Origin: Clostridia bacterium
GTDB taxonomy: Bacteria; Bacillota; Clostridia; UMGS1883; UMGS1540
NCBI GenBank assembly: GCA_017620205.1
Contig: JAFZQX010000021.1
Span: 1 to 64,000 of the forward strand
Direction: 5' to 3'
DNA: 64,000 nt
Part shown: positions 7,907 to 17,900 of the stretch, one piece after another
Layout of the letters: every line of letters starts with the position of its first letter
Position numbering within the stretch: position 1 is the first letter of the stretch
Program-made: the position numbers and the translations under genes
The notes under the pieces: model-generated
The model's database searches: none
Told to the model about the DNA's origin: nothing
What the model saw: the letters and a program-made list of their open reading frames with translations, nothing else

Positions 7907-8833
7907 ATGATTGAAATTCAAAAAAACGCTTTTTTTCAAAAAGGGAAAGACGGAGTTCTGAAAATCACAACTCCCGGCGACAAAAAAATAGATATTATTG
8001 AGTTTGAAGATAAAAAGCTTTGTTATGTTAAAAGCGGTCTCGGCTATCCTGCAATATATCCTATGCACGAGACAAGCTTTGAGCCGAAGGCGGAAGCGAT
8101 TTTAATGGATCTGGACGGCACAAGCGTCCATTCCGAAAGCTTCTGGATGTGGGTGATTGAGCAGACGACGGCAAGGCTTCTCTGCAATGCATCTTTTAAA
8201 AGAGAAGCGGAGGATGAGCCGTTTATTTCGGGGCACAGCGTTTCGGAGCATTTGCAGTATATGATAGATAAATACGCAAAAGGGAGCGACCTCGAAACGG
8301 CGAGACGCTATTACTTTGAAATTGTAAACCATGAGATGAGCGAAATTATGAAGGGGAGAGGCAAAAAGGACGCTTTTACTCCCGCGCCTCATCTTAAAGA
8401 ATTTCTGCTTGCGGTAAAGAGCGAAGGCATAAAAATAGGGCTTGTCACAAGCGGGCTTTATGAAAAAGCGATGCCCGAAATAATATCGGCGTTTCGGCAG
8501 CTTGATATGGGCGATCCGGTTGATTTTTACGATGCCATAATAACGGCGGGACAGGCGCTTCGTAAAGGGCAGACGGGCACGCTCGGAGAGCTTGCGCCGA
8601 AACCGCATCCGTGGCTGTACGCGGAAACGGCAAGGGTTGGTCTCGGTATTCCGTTTGAAAGACGGCATAAGGTTTTGGGAATTGAAGACAGCTCGGCGGG
8701 TGTTGTATCCATAAAGCTTGCGGGCTTTAGCTGCACAGGTGTTTCGGGAGGCAATATAGAGCGTGCCGGAACCGATGAGCTGTGCGATTACAGAGTTGAC
8801 AGTTTAATGCAAATACTTGATATCATTATTTAG
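7907..8833 (+). CDS. HAD superfamily phosphatase / beta-phosphoglucomutase-like
   Basis: 308 residues. The nucleophile motif DLDGT is at residues 68-72, motif II is LVTSG, the Lys motif is PKPHP and the acidic motif III is GIEDSSAG. All four HAD motifs are therefore intact, with an alpha-helical cap between I and II. The first 60 residues precede the HAD fold and match nothing I recognise; they are Lys-rich and include FEDKKLCYVKSG. It heads the sugar operon, 17 bp before the isomerase-Nudix gene, so a sugar phosphate is the likely substrate. Phosphatase versus phosphomutase cannot be settled by eye. Confidence 0.8.
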   Translation: MIEIQKNAFFQKGKDGVLKITTPGDKKIDIIEFEDKKLCYVKSGLGYPAIYPMHETSFEPKAEAILMDLDGTSVHSESFWMWVIEQTTARLLCNASFKREAEDEPFISGHSVSEHLQYMIDKYAKGSDLETARRYYFEIVNHEMSEIMKGRGKKDAFTPAPHLKEFLLAVKSEGIKIGLVTSGLYEKAMPEIISAFRQLDMGDPVDFYDAIITAGQALRKGQTGTLGELAPKPHPWLYAETARVGLGIPFERRHKVLGIEDSSAGVVSIKLAGFSCTGVSGGNIERAGTDELCDYRVDSLMQILDIII

Positions 8834-8850
8834 AAATGGTGGGATAAAGT

Positions 8851-10344
8851 ATGAATAATGTCGGCGGTAATAATAAAGTATACCCATTAAAAATGCGCCC
8901 CGTGTATAAAGACTATTTGTGGGGCGGCGAAAATCTGCATAAAATCTACGGCAAAGGGCCGGAGTTTATTGCGGAGAGCTGGGAGGCGTCCGATAACGCG
9001 GCAGGCAAAAGCGTTATTGATAACGGCATCTTAAAGGGGAAAACGATAGGCGAAGCCGCAGAAATACTCGGGAGCGATCTTTTGGGAGCCGAAAAAGAAT
9101 TTCCGATGCTGTTTAAGCTTATTGACGCGCATGACAGACTTTCAATTCAGGTGCACCCTGATGACGAGTATGCCTTCCGGCATGAAAACGGCTCAAACGG
9201 CAAAACGGAGTTTTGGTATGTGCTTCATGCGGAGCCGGGCGCAAAGCTTATATGCGGCTTTAAAGAGGATACGCCGAAATGCAAGCTTGAAGAAGCGATA
9301 AAAAACGGAACCGTTGAAGACCTTTTAAACAGCGTTGAGGTATCCGCAGGCGATGTCTTTTATATTCCTGCAGGTACGATACACGGAATAGGGAAAGGTA
9401 TAATTGTTGCGGAGATACAGGAGTGCTCCGATGTAACATACAGGGTATATGACTATAACAGGCGCGATAAAAACGGAAATACTCGTCCTTTGCATATAGA
9501 TAAGGCATTGGAGGTTGTAAATCTTAAGTCTTTGGCGGGCCTTGAAAGAGTGGTCTGCAGAGAACACCGTGACGGCTCAAACAACGTAAGAGAGATAATA
9601 AGCAGTAAGTATTTTAATGTATGCACAATAGACATAAAAAAGAAGATGAAAGCCGAAACAGACGGAAACTGCAGAATTGTTTTCTGTATCTCGGGAGAAG
9701 GTACGATAAACGGCGAAAGCTTTAAAGCGGGCGATACATATCTTTTGCCCGCCGAAATCGGCAAATACAAAATAAAAGGTAACTGCAAGGTTATTGTAGC
9801 GGGAAAAGGCGATAATTTCTACGCTCCGATACCTGAAGTAATTAAATCGAAAACAAAGCAATTCAGCAGATTTACCGTAAGGGATGACATTTTAAAAGGA
9901 GAAAAAGGGGAATACCCGTATTCGTTTGTAAGAATAAAAAGCGGAGTTACCGTATTGCCCGTATACGAAGGCAAAATTGTTACGATAAGGCAGTACAGAC
10001 ACGCTTTCCGCAATTTTCTCTATGAGCTTCCGGCGGGCGTTATAGACGAAGGCGAAACGCCGGAGGAAACCGCAATAAGAGAGCTTTATGAAGAGACGGG
10101 ATTTAAAGCGGAAAAAGCGGAATATTTAGGCCCGTTTTATCCGTCTCCCGGAGCTACCGACGAGGTTATTCATCTTTTCAGCGCCGAGTGTACGGAACGC
10201 GATCAGCAGCATCTTGAAAAATCTGAGCTTATCAATGTTTGTATCATGGAAGAGGCTGAATTTGCCGAGAAGATTGCAAAGAATAAGATACTTCACGGCG
10301 GAGCTTTGGCGGCATATTTGAAATACCGTTTAAAAAATAATTGA
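8851..10344 (+). CDS. manA: mannose-6-phosphate isomerase (class I) fused to a Nudix hydrolase
   Basis: 497-residue fusion. Residues about 8-320 are a type I phosphomannose isomerase that interconverts mannose 6-phosphate and fructose 6-phosphate. Zn ligands are visible in QVH (100-102), E120 and H179 within AGTIHGIG, and a YDYNR motif follows. Residues about 335-497 form an ADP-ribose pyrophosphatase-type Nudix domain with a perfect box from G396 to F418 (G-x5-E-x7-RELYEETGF). One frame runs through both parts without a frameshift signature. Usual stand-alone isomerases of this type are about 315 residues. The gene sits in an operon with a D-lyxose/D-mannose isomerase-like cupin and two glycosidases, which fits mannose entry into glycolysis; the Nudix substrate may be a nucleotide sugar or ADP-ribose. 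Confidence 0.88.
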   Translation: MNNVGGNNKVYPLKMRPVYKDYLWGGENLHKIYGKGPEFIAESWEASDNAAGKSVIDNGILKGKTIGEAAEILGSDLLGAEKEFPMLFKLIDAHDRLSIQVHPDDEYAFRHENGSNGKTEFWYVLHAEPGAKLICGFKEDTPKCKLEEAIKNGTVEDLLNSVEVSAGDVFYIPAGTIHGIGKGIIVAEIQECSDVTYRVYDYNRRDKNGNTRPLHIDKALEVVNLKSLAGLERVVCREHRDGSNNVREIISSKYFNVCTIDIKKKMKAETDGNCRIVFCISGEGTINGESFKAGDTYLLPAEIGKYKIKGNCKVIVAGKGDNFYAPIPEVIKSKTKQFSRFTVRDDILKGEKGEYPYSFVRIKSGVTVLPVYEGKIVTIRQYRHAFRNFLYELPAGVIDEGETPEETAIRELYEETGFKAEKAEYLGPFYPSPGATDEVIHLFSAECTERDQQHLEKSELINVCIMEEAEFAEKIAKNKILHGGALAAYLKYRLKNN

Positions 10345-10357
10345 AAAGAGTGATAAA

Positions 10358-10900
10358 ATGCTTACAAAAGAGGTTTATACGGAGTATAAGCAAAAGGCGA
10401 TTGAATTTTTAAACAAAGCAAATATAGTAATTACAGAAGAAGAAAAAGAGCGCATTGAAGTTGCGGAATACGACCAGGGCAATCCCGCCGTAATAGGTCT
10501 TCAGCTCGTTGTTTATGTAAATACGGAGCGCTGCTGCGCGAAAGAGCTTGTACTGCTGCCGGGTCAGACCTGTCCCGAACACCGCCATCCCGAAATAAAC
10601 GGTGAAAAGGGCAAGGAGGAAACTTTCCGCTGCCGCTACGGTACTGTATATCTCTATGTTGAAGGCGAAAAAAACGGAATGAAAGGCTCAAAACCCAAAG
10701 GATACGAAGATGTGTTGACGGCGGAGCATGAAATCATCTTAAAGCCCGGAGAGCAGTATACAATTATGCCAAACACTCTGCACTGGTTCAGAGCAGGCGA
10801 TGAAGGCGCAGTTGTGTCTGAGTTTTCAACAAAAAGCCGCGACGAATACGATATCTATACAGATAAAACCATAAACGCCGCAGGCAAGAGAAATATATAG
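10358..10900 (+). CDS. D-lyxose/D-mannose ketol-isomerase-like cupin
   Basis: 180 residues with the cupin metal site written as EHRHPEINGEKGKEETF (His-x-His, then Glu) and a later His in MPNTLHWFRAGDEG. This spacing matches the D-lyxose isomerase family, Mn-dependent enzymes that also convert D-mannose to D-fructose. It overlaps nothing and follows the mannose-6-phosphate isomerase fusion by 13 bp. Together they would give two routes for mannose or lyxose released by the downstream glycosidases. The family is clear from motif spacing; the preferred sugar is inferred from context. Confidence 0.8.
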   Translation: MLTKEVYTEYKQKAIEFLNKANIVITEEEKERIEVAEYDQGNPAVIGLQLVVYVNTERCCAKELVLLPGQTCPEHRHPEINGEKGKEETFRCRYGTVYLYVEGEKNGMKGSKPKGYEDVLTAEHEIILKPGEQYTIMPNTLHWFRAGDEGAVVSEFSTKSRDEYDIYTDKTINAAGKRNI

Positions 10901-10911
10901 AGGGGATTTAA

Positions 10912-13113
10912 ATGAAACTGACAAATGAGCAAAAAGCAAGAATTGAAAGCCTGCTTTCTCAAATGACGCTCGATGAAAAAATAGGTCAGATGAATAAGGA
11001 AACCGCTTCAATTGTAGGCGGCTTTGATGTCCCGGTTGCGGAACTTATGAAGATGGTAAACGACGGCAGGTTTACCCGCGAAGAAATTGAGGATATGATG
11101 GATAGTGCCGAGCGTGATTATCATGAAGATGATATCCGCGCGGGGCGTGTCGGCGCTATAAGCGGAATGGACCCCGAAAAGGCAAATGATGCACAACGGA
11201 TTGCTGTAGAAGAAAGCAGACTTCAAATCCCGCTTGTTTTCGGCTTTGATGTAATCCACGGCATGCGAAGCGTTTATCCCATTGCCATGGCGGAAGCATG
11301 CTCTTTTGACGATACGCTGTTTGAGGAAACGGCGCATATGGCGGCCATTGAATCAAGAGCATACGGAATATCGTGGAACTATGCGCCTATGCTTGATGTC
11401 GCGCGCGACTCAAGGTGGGGGCGCGTTTCGGAAGGACCGGGTGAGGATCCGTATCTCGCAAGCAGGTTTGCGCGCGGGAAAATACGCGGCCTGCAAAACG
11501 ACCGTACATCTGCCGGAAACTATGTTGCGGCTTGCACAAAGCACTTTGTCGCATACGGCGCGTGCGAGGGGGGCAGAGATTATAACACGGTTTCTATGTC
11601 GATATACGATCTTTATAACATATACCTTCCGCCGTTTCGCGCGGCAACAAAAGAGGGCGCAGCAACTGCGATGGCGTCATTTAACGATTTAAACGGCATA
11701 CCCTGCACCGTAAATGAATATGCACTTCGTGACATTTTAAAAGGTGAGCTTGGATTTTGGGGCTTTGTAGTAAGTGACGCAAACGGTATCAAAGAATGTA
11801 TAACGCACGGTATAGCCGCAGATGCTTCGGACGCAGCGGTTAAAGCATCAAAAGCGGGCGTTGATATGGATATGAGCTCACATATATACCGTGATAAATT
11901 AAAAGCCGCGGTAGAAAACGGAGCTGTGCCCATTTCTGTTATTGACGATGCGGTGCGCCGGATACTGGGCGTTAAGATGTGGCTCGGCCTTTTTGACAAC
12001 CCGTATGTTCCCGAAGACGTTATTGAGTCTTACAAAAAAGGGCTTCCCGCAGAGCATATTTCCCTTACTCTTAAAGCGGCACGGGAGTCCATAGTTCTTT
12101 TGAAAAACGAAAAGGGTATACTTCCGCTTGAAAAATCACAGAAGATTTCTCTTGTCGGTACGCTGGCGGGCAATGCCGATGAGGTTTGTGGCGCATGGGC
12201 AATGGGCAGAAAAATACGCGACTGCGTGTCCATTCTTGACGGACTTAAAAACGCGGGAGCTGACGTTTCATATTATCCCTGCTGCGGCCCACGAGGCGAT
12301 ATAAACACGGCGGAGCTTACAGCCGCCGCGGAAAACGGTGATGTAATTGTTGCGGTAGTCGGAGAAACAAAAGATATGTCGGGCGAGGCGTCGTCAAAAG
12401 CTGATATAACTCTGCCCGGTAAACAGAGAGAAATGCTTCATAAACTTCTTGACAGCGGAAAACCCGTTGTGGCTGTACTTGTAAACGGAAGACCTTTGGC
12501 ACTCGGGTGGGAAAGTGAGCATATTCCCGCAATTATTGAAGCGTGGCAGCTCGGAATTCAAATGGGCAACGCGGTTGCCGATGTTCTGTTTGGAGATGTA
12601 AACCCAAACGGAAAGCTCTCATCATCTTTCCCGGCGGTAAACGGTCAGTGCCCTATATACTATAACCATCCAAGCACAGGAAGACCTGCAGGGGAGAGCA
12701 GATTTACATCGAAGTATCTTGACGCACCGTCTGCGGCGCTTTATCCCTTCGGCTTCGGACTAAGCTATACAACGTTTGAATACAGCGGTTTAAAAGTTAA
12801 GTGCGTGGACGACTGCCTTTTAATATCCGTAAACCTTAAAAACACAGGCGAGAAGGAAGGCACAGAGGTTGCGCAGCTTTATATGCAGGATGTTACAGCA
12901 AGTCTTGTCCGTCCCGTAAAAGAGCTTAAAGATTTTAAGAGAATTACGCTGAAACCCGGAGAGGAAGAAACACTAAGTTTCACTCTCAAAAAGCAGGACA
13001 TGGGTTTTTATGATAACAACGGAAAATATCTGCTTGAGGATGGCATCTTCCGCATTTATGCCGGCGGAAACTCAAGAGACAATTTGGTGCAGGAAATTAC
13101 GGTTAAGTTTTGA
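10912..13113 (+). CDS. glycoside hydrolase family 3 beta-glycosidase
   Basis: 733 residues, normal for bacterial GH3 beta-glucosidase/xylosidase enzymes. The N-terminal TIM barrel includes FGFDVIHGMRSVYPI (110-124), KHFVAYG (210-216) and the nucleophile Asp in GFVVSDANG (D289). An alpha/beta sandwich follows with SIVLLKNEKGILPL, then a fibronectin-III-like C-terminal domain from about 640. No signal peptide is present, so it acts inside the cell on imported oligosaccharides. A ribosome site AGAGGGG precedes the ATG. It is the fourth gene of the sugar operon, 11 bp after the cupin isomerase. Confidence 0.92.
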   Translation: MKLTNEQKARIESLLSQMTLDEKIGQMNKETASIVGGFDVPVAELMKMVNDGRFTREEIEDMMDSAERDYHEDDIRAGRVGAISGMDPEKANDAQRIAVEESRLQIPLVFGFDVIHGMRSVYPIAMAEACSFDDTLFEETAHMAAIESRAYGISWNYAPMLDVARDSRWGRVSEGPGEDPYLASRFARGKIRGLQNDRTSAGNYVAACTKHFVAYGACEGGRDYNTVSMSIYDLYNIYLPPFRAATKEGAATAMASFNDLNGIPCTVNEYALRDILKGELGFWGFVVSDANGIKECITHGIAADASDAAVKASKAGVDMDMSSHIYRDKLKAAVENGAVPISVIDDAVRRILGVKMWLGLFDNPYVPEDVIESYKKGLPAEHISLTLKAARESIVLLKNEKGILPLEKSQKISLVGTLAGNADEVCGAWAMGRKIRDCVSILDGLKNAGADVSYYPCCGPRGDINTAELTAAAENGDVIVAVVGETKDMSGEASSKADITLPGKQREMLHKLLDSGKPVVAVLVNGRPLALGWESEHIPAIIEAWQLGIQMGNAVADVLFGDVNPNGKLSSSFPAVNGQCPIYYNHPSTGRPAGESRFTSKYLDAPSAALYPFGFGLSYTTFEYSGLKVKCVDDCLLISVNLKNTGEKEGTEVAQLYMQDVTASLVRPVKELKDFKRITLKPGEEETLSFTLKKQDMGFYDNNGKYLLEDGIFRIYAGGNSRDNLVQEITVKF

Positions 13114-13140
13114 TTTTGACGGGCGGGGAGAGCGTAGGCA

Positions 13141-14898
13141 ATGAAAAAAGTAAAAGACTATCCGAGACCTCAGATGGTCAGAGACAACTGGATAAACTTA
13201 AACGGAAAATGGGATTTTGCTTTTGACGATGATAATATAGGTGAGCAAAAAGAGTATTTTAAGAGATTTCCGAATTCTCTGGAAATACTTGTCCCGTTTA
13301 CTTATGAAACAAAACTAAGCGGCATCTCCGATGAGTCCGTTCACGAAAATATTTGGTATAACAATAGAATAAAACTGAGCCTCAATAAAGGTAAGAAAAC
13401 CATACTTCATTTCGAGGGCAGCGACTATATAACGAAGGTTTGGGTAAACGGAAAATATGTTGGGATGAATGTGGGAGGATATCACAGGTTTTCGTTTGAT
13501 ATAAGCGGATATATATGTGACGGTGAAAATGACATTACCGTAAAAGCGGAAGATTCGCTGTCGGGCAGTCAGCCGAGAGGCAAGCAAAGATACAGAAAAG
13601 AGAGCTTCAGCTGTTGGTATGTACAGACAACGGGTATTTGGAAAACCGTTTGGATTGAATATGTACCTGAAAACCATATAGTATCTGTAAAAAACACACC
13701 CGATTATGATGAAAAAAGGATTTATATTGAATTAAATGCAGATATCGGCGGAAATGAAACCGATATTTACGAAATAGAAACAGAAATAAAGTATGAAAAT
13801 AGAATAATAAATACAGAGAGAATAAAAGCGGGAACAGATATATTTAATTATGAAATGAGTATCTGTGATGCGCAGAACAATCACAGTATCAAAGAATGGT
13901 CGCCGGAACATCCGTATCTTTATGATATTACATACCGCTTATATAAAAACAATGATTTGATTGACGAAGTGTTTTCATACTTCGGCGTAAGGAAAATATC
14001 AATAAAAGACTCAAAGATATTCTTAAACGGTAAAGAGTTATATCTTAAGATGGTTTTGGATCAGGGATATTGGGCAGAGTCGCATTTAACGCCGCCAAAC
14101 GAAGAAGCGATAATTAAAGATATAGAAATTGCTAAAAAATACGGTTTTAACGGTATAAGAAAACACCAAAAAACAGAGGATGAAAGGTTTTTGTACTATT
14201 GCGATGTATTGGGCATGATGGTATGGGGAGAGATGCCATCTTTTTATGTTTTTAACGACACGTCGGTTACGCGGTTTACAGATGAATGGATAAAAGCAGT
14301 AAAACAAAATTATAATCATCCGTCAATAATCACATGGGTGCCCATAAATGAATCATGGGGGATTTTTGATGTTTCAGAAAACACTATACAGCAAAGATTT
14401 GCAAACAGCATATATCATTTAACAAAATCTCTTGATAATACGAGACCCGTAATATCCAACGACGGCTGGGAACATACAATATCGGATATTATAACAATAC
14501 ATGATTATAAGCAGGACGCCGGCGTGTTACATAAGGAATATAACGATAAAGAACTCTTGGTGCTGAACAATAAAAAAGCATACAGCGCAAACCATAAACT
14601 GTTTTGCGGCGGTTATAAGTATATGGGTCAGCCTGTTGTAATGAGCGAATACGGCGGTATAAAATTCAGTACAGATAAAGGCTGGGGATACGGAAACAGT
14701 GTGCTTGACGAAAATGAATATTTGAAAAGATTTGAAGCTTTAAATGAAGCGATAAGAAAAACAGAGTATTTTTCAGGATATTGCTTTACCCAGCTTACAG
14801 ACGTTCAGCAGGAGAAAAACGGTTTGGTTGACGAGAACAGACGCGATAAACTAAGCGAAGAAGTAATTAAGAAAATTCACAATATAAACAGTAAATAA
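13141..14898 (+). CDS. glycoside hydrolase family 2 protein
   Basis: 585 residues without a signal peptide. The N-terminal sugar-binding jelly roll carries WVNGKYVG (101-108). An immunoglobulin-like middle domain ends near WSPEHPYLYDI. The catalytic barrel has the acid/base Glu in PINESWG (E404) and the nucleophile in VVMSEYGG (E503). These are the GH2 catalytic signatures; beta-galactosidase, beta-mannosidase and beta-glucuronidase share them, so specificity is not assigned. It is shorter than LacZ and similar in size to GH2 glucuronidase-like enzymes. Last gene of the sugar operon, 27 bp after GH3 and just before a bidirectional terminator. Confidence 0.9.
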   Translation: MKKVKDYPRPQMVRDNWINLNGKWDFAFDDDNIGEQKEYFKRFPNSLEILVPFTYETKLSGISDESVHENIWYNNRIKLSLNKGKKTILHFEGSDYITKVWVNGKYVGMNVGGYHRFSFDISGYICDGENDITVKAEDSLSGSQPRGKQRYRKESFSCWYVQTTGIWKTVWIEYVPENHIVSVKNTPDYDEKRIYIELNADIGGNETDIYEIETEIKYENRIINTERIKAGTDIFNYEMSICDAQNNHSIKEWSPEHPYLYDITYRLYKNNDLIDEVFSYFGVRKISIKDSKIFLNGKELYLKMVLDQGYWAESHLTPPNEEAIIKDIEIAKKYGFNGIRKHQKTEDERFLYYCDVLGMMVWGEMPSFYVFNDTSVTRFTDEWIKAVKQNYNHPSIITWVPINESWGIFDVSENTIQQRFANSIYHLTKSLDNTRPVISNDGWEHTISDIITIHDYKQDAGVLHKEYNDKELLVLNNKKAYSANHKLFCGGYKYMGQPVVMSEYGGIKFSTDKGWGYGNSVLDENEYLKRFEALNEAIRKTEYFSGYCFTQLTDVQQEKNGLVDENRRDKLSEEVIKKIHNINSK

Positions 14899-14920
14899 AT
14901 ACATTTTGTGCACGATAAAA

Positions 14921-14951
14921 AAAGCCTGCCGGCAAAATGCCGGCAGGCTTT
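14921..14951. terminator. bidirectional intrinsic terminator between GH2 and the phosphoesterase gene
   Basis: Perfect 14-bp stem (14921-14934 with 14938-14951) and a 3-nt loop, GC-rich core, A-run on the left and T-rich flank on the right. It lies between two convergent genes, so it can stop transcription from both sides. Confidence 0.85.
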
Positions 14952-14966
14952 AAATTTGTAAGAAAT

Positions 14967-17900
14967 TTATTTACTGCAGTAGTGAATATACGCGTTTGAG
15001 ATTTCTCCCGTGCTTTGTGAAAGCTCCATAACCGTTCCGCCGAGTATGGGCGTACCGATGCTGGTTTCAATTGCGATATAGCCGACAATCTTACCTTCTT
15101 CGGTTCTGAAGTTTATTCTGTCATATTCGCCAATCTTCTGACCGTACTGGAAACGTACTCCGTCATCTACAACGCTTGCGCTGTTGCAGTGCTCGTGTCC
15201 TACCAAGATAGAGTCCGCACCGAGAGCTTTCATACCGTTAAATACCGAACGGTCTGTATCCCATGCACCTTTAAGAGGTCTGCCTATATATCCGAAATCG
15301 GTAGGCTGCTTGTCTTCGCGCTCGTCAATGTTAAGAGGTGAAACAAGGTTTTTGTTTTCGTCTACATCGCCGCCGTTTACAAATCCGTATGTATTATATA
15401 AAGCGTCTTCAAAAGCAGCGGGCTGGATGTGGAACGCGAAGGTATATTTCATACCGTCAAAATCGCCGTTTATCTTTTCTGCCGCGTTTGTGTACCATTC
15501 TATCTGGTCATCGCCGAAGCCTGCTGTTTTCTTTGAGTGACCGTTTGCAAAGGTTTCGTCGCTCATAACCGAGCAGCCGTTACTGTCAAGCATGAATATA
15601 ACGCGCTTTAGTTCGCCATCCTGAACAATGCCTATGCTGTAGTTGCCGTTTCCTGTCAGAGTTCTCTGCTTAAAGAGGCAGTTGTCGCAGCCCTCGAGGT
15701 AATCGCACTGCCAGTCGGCGCCCTTTTGGCTTTCGTTATCGTGGTTTCCGAATACCGGCGCCCAGGGGATGCCGAAACTGTCCATGAAATCCGCAAGTCT
15801 TGTAAAGGAAGTACCCGCGTCGTCATAACCGCCGTATACCAGGTCGCCTGTCATAAGTATTAAATCGGGGTTTACTTCAGTTATTACTTTTCTCAAATCA
15901 TTAAATAGTCTTACGTTCATCATGGAAGGTTGCCAGAAATCTCTTTTTTGCTGTGAAAACGCGACGTCCTCACGAACCTGTGTTGCGTCTATAATCTGCG
16001 GGTCGGTAATCTGAAGAATTTTGGCGTCTCTTCCGCTTTCAATATTTACTTCATAGTCAACATATTTTTTAAATTTTCCGGCTTCTCCGCTTTTTCTGTT
16101 AATGATTAAACAATGTGCGAGAGGGTTAAGCTCCGACGACTTGCTCCAAAGGAATACAGACATTTTATCAACCGTACCGATATCAAGGTCAGACGGAATA
16201 TTAAATGCTGTGCTTTGTTCATCTGTTCCTGCCGAGCTTGCCGGTATTGTAAAATCTGTAGCCTCTGCGTCAACAATCATGTTGCCGTTGTAAAACGCAA
16301 GAAATGCTATGGCGTCTATCGCTTCATCCATGCCGTTTGCATAGCTGAGCGTTAAATTCATAGTCGAGCCTACTGAAATATCCGATATGGAGCCTACGGG
16401 CTCTTCATCTACGCTGATGGCGCTTATGGCAACAATATCATTTACCGTCTTAAAGGTAAGTGTTACGTCCTCACCGAGCGCAACGCCCGAAGCGTTTGCA
16501 ACAGTTCCGGGTATTAACAGCGTATACTCTTCATTTAATCCGAGAGCGCTGTCAAGCTCCATTATGTATGAAAGTCCGGATATTGAAGCCGTGTAGGGTA
16601 CAGTATTCTCCGAGCTGTCTTTTAGCAGTATTGCTTGCGTGTTTGCTGTGTCGCCGTCTATTACGCATCCCATGGGGATTTCAATTGTCTTAAGCGCGGT
16701 TGTAACATTTTCGAGGTCTGTTACTTTTTCGCCGAAGCGGTCTGTAAGCTCAATCTTGTCTGTGTCAATTGAAGGCGCTGCCGTGTAATATTCAAGTTTT
16801 ATATCATCCATCAAAACAGATGAGCCGCCGTCTGCCTTAAACATCAAGCCGCGTACTGCATAAGGCGTTGAATTGCCTGTCAGCATGCCGCCTGCCACGG
16901 TTGTTCCGTCAAGATCCTTAATTACGGTTGTGACGGTACGCTCCAAAACGTCAAATGACATCTGGACGTCATACCATTTTGTGCTGTCAAGGTCTATATA
17001 GTCGCTTCCTTTTACAAGTTTGGGAGTGCCTTCGTCATTTATAATCTTGAAGAATGCGCAATTGTCATCTTTGATATCAATACCAATAGCGGGGGTAATA
17101 TTTACCGATACGGGATCAACTACCGTCTCCGGCTTAATCTTAAAGCTTGTTTTGAAAATTCCGCGGAGTGGCTGCGTTGTCGCGGTTACAAGAGGCTCGT
17201 TGCACTGCATGTAAACGAGACCCGAAGCCTCTGTCACATCGGTTGTGTCGGGTTTGTCACCGAGTCTTACAACCCGGCTCGAAAGCTCGCTGTCTTCTTC
17301 AAAAGCATAGCTGTTGCCTATATCACTGTGGTATCTCCACGGCGTATAACCTTTAAAATAGCTTGTTCCTTTGAGGTCTTCGGACACATCTAACGTTGTT
17401 ATACCCTCTTCGGCAACATAGGAGGCGTCTGTAAAGTTATCAAAGGTCTCGTTGTAAATGGTTGTATCTCTTGATGTTTTTTTAATAGATAAGTTATCAA
17501 AGTATAAATATGATTCCTGGTTGTAGCCGAGCGCTGAAACCTTGAAGAAACCTATTGACTCGCCGCTGTCAAAGCTTATCGGGCTTCTGCGCGCGATAAG
17601 CTCGCCTGTAGCTCTATTGTAAAGTTCAACAGAATAATAACGCGCTTCGCAGTTTAAATAGGTTTTAACGGTGTACCAAATTAAGCCGCCAATATCTGCT
17701 GCCTTTAAGGAGCCCTGTTTAACATTGTTGTTTAAAAGCTTTGTATGGTCGCGGTAACCAAGGTAAAATCTTTGGTTAAAGCCCGATATAATATTGTGCT
17801 GTGCAACGGTTGTGCTTGAAGCCGAGCCGTCACCGGTATTTAAAGTAAAAGAAAACTGGGTTTTATTGTTTATTAAAGCGGGTTTAAAATCAAAACTTAT

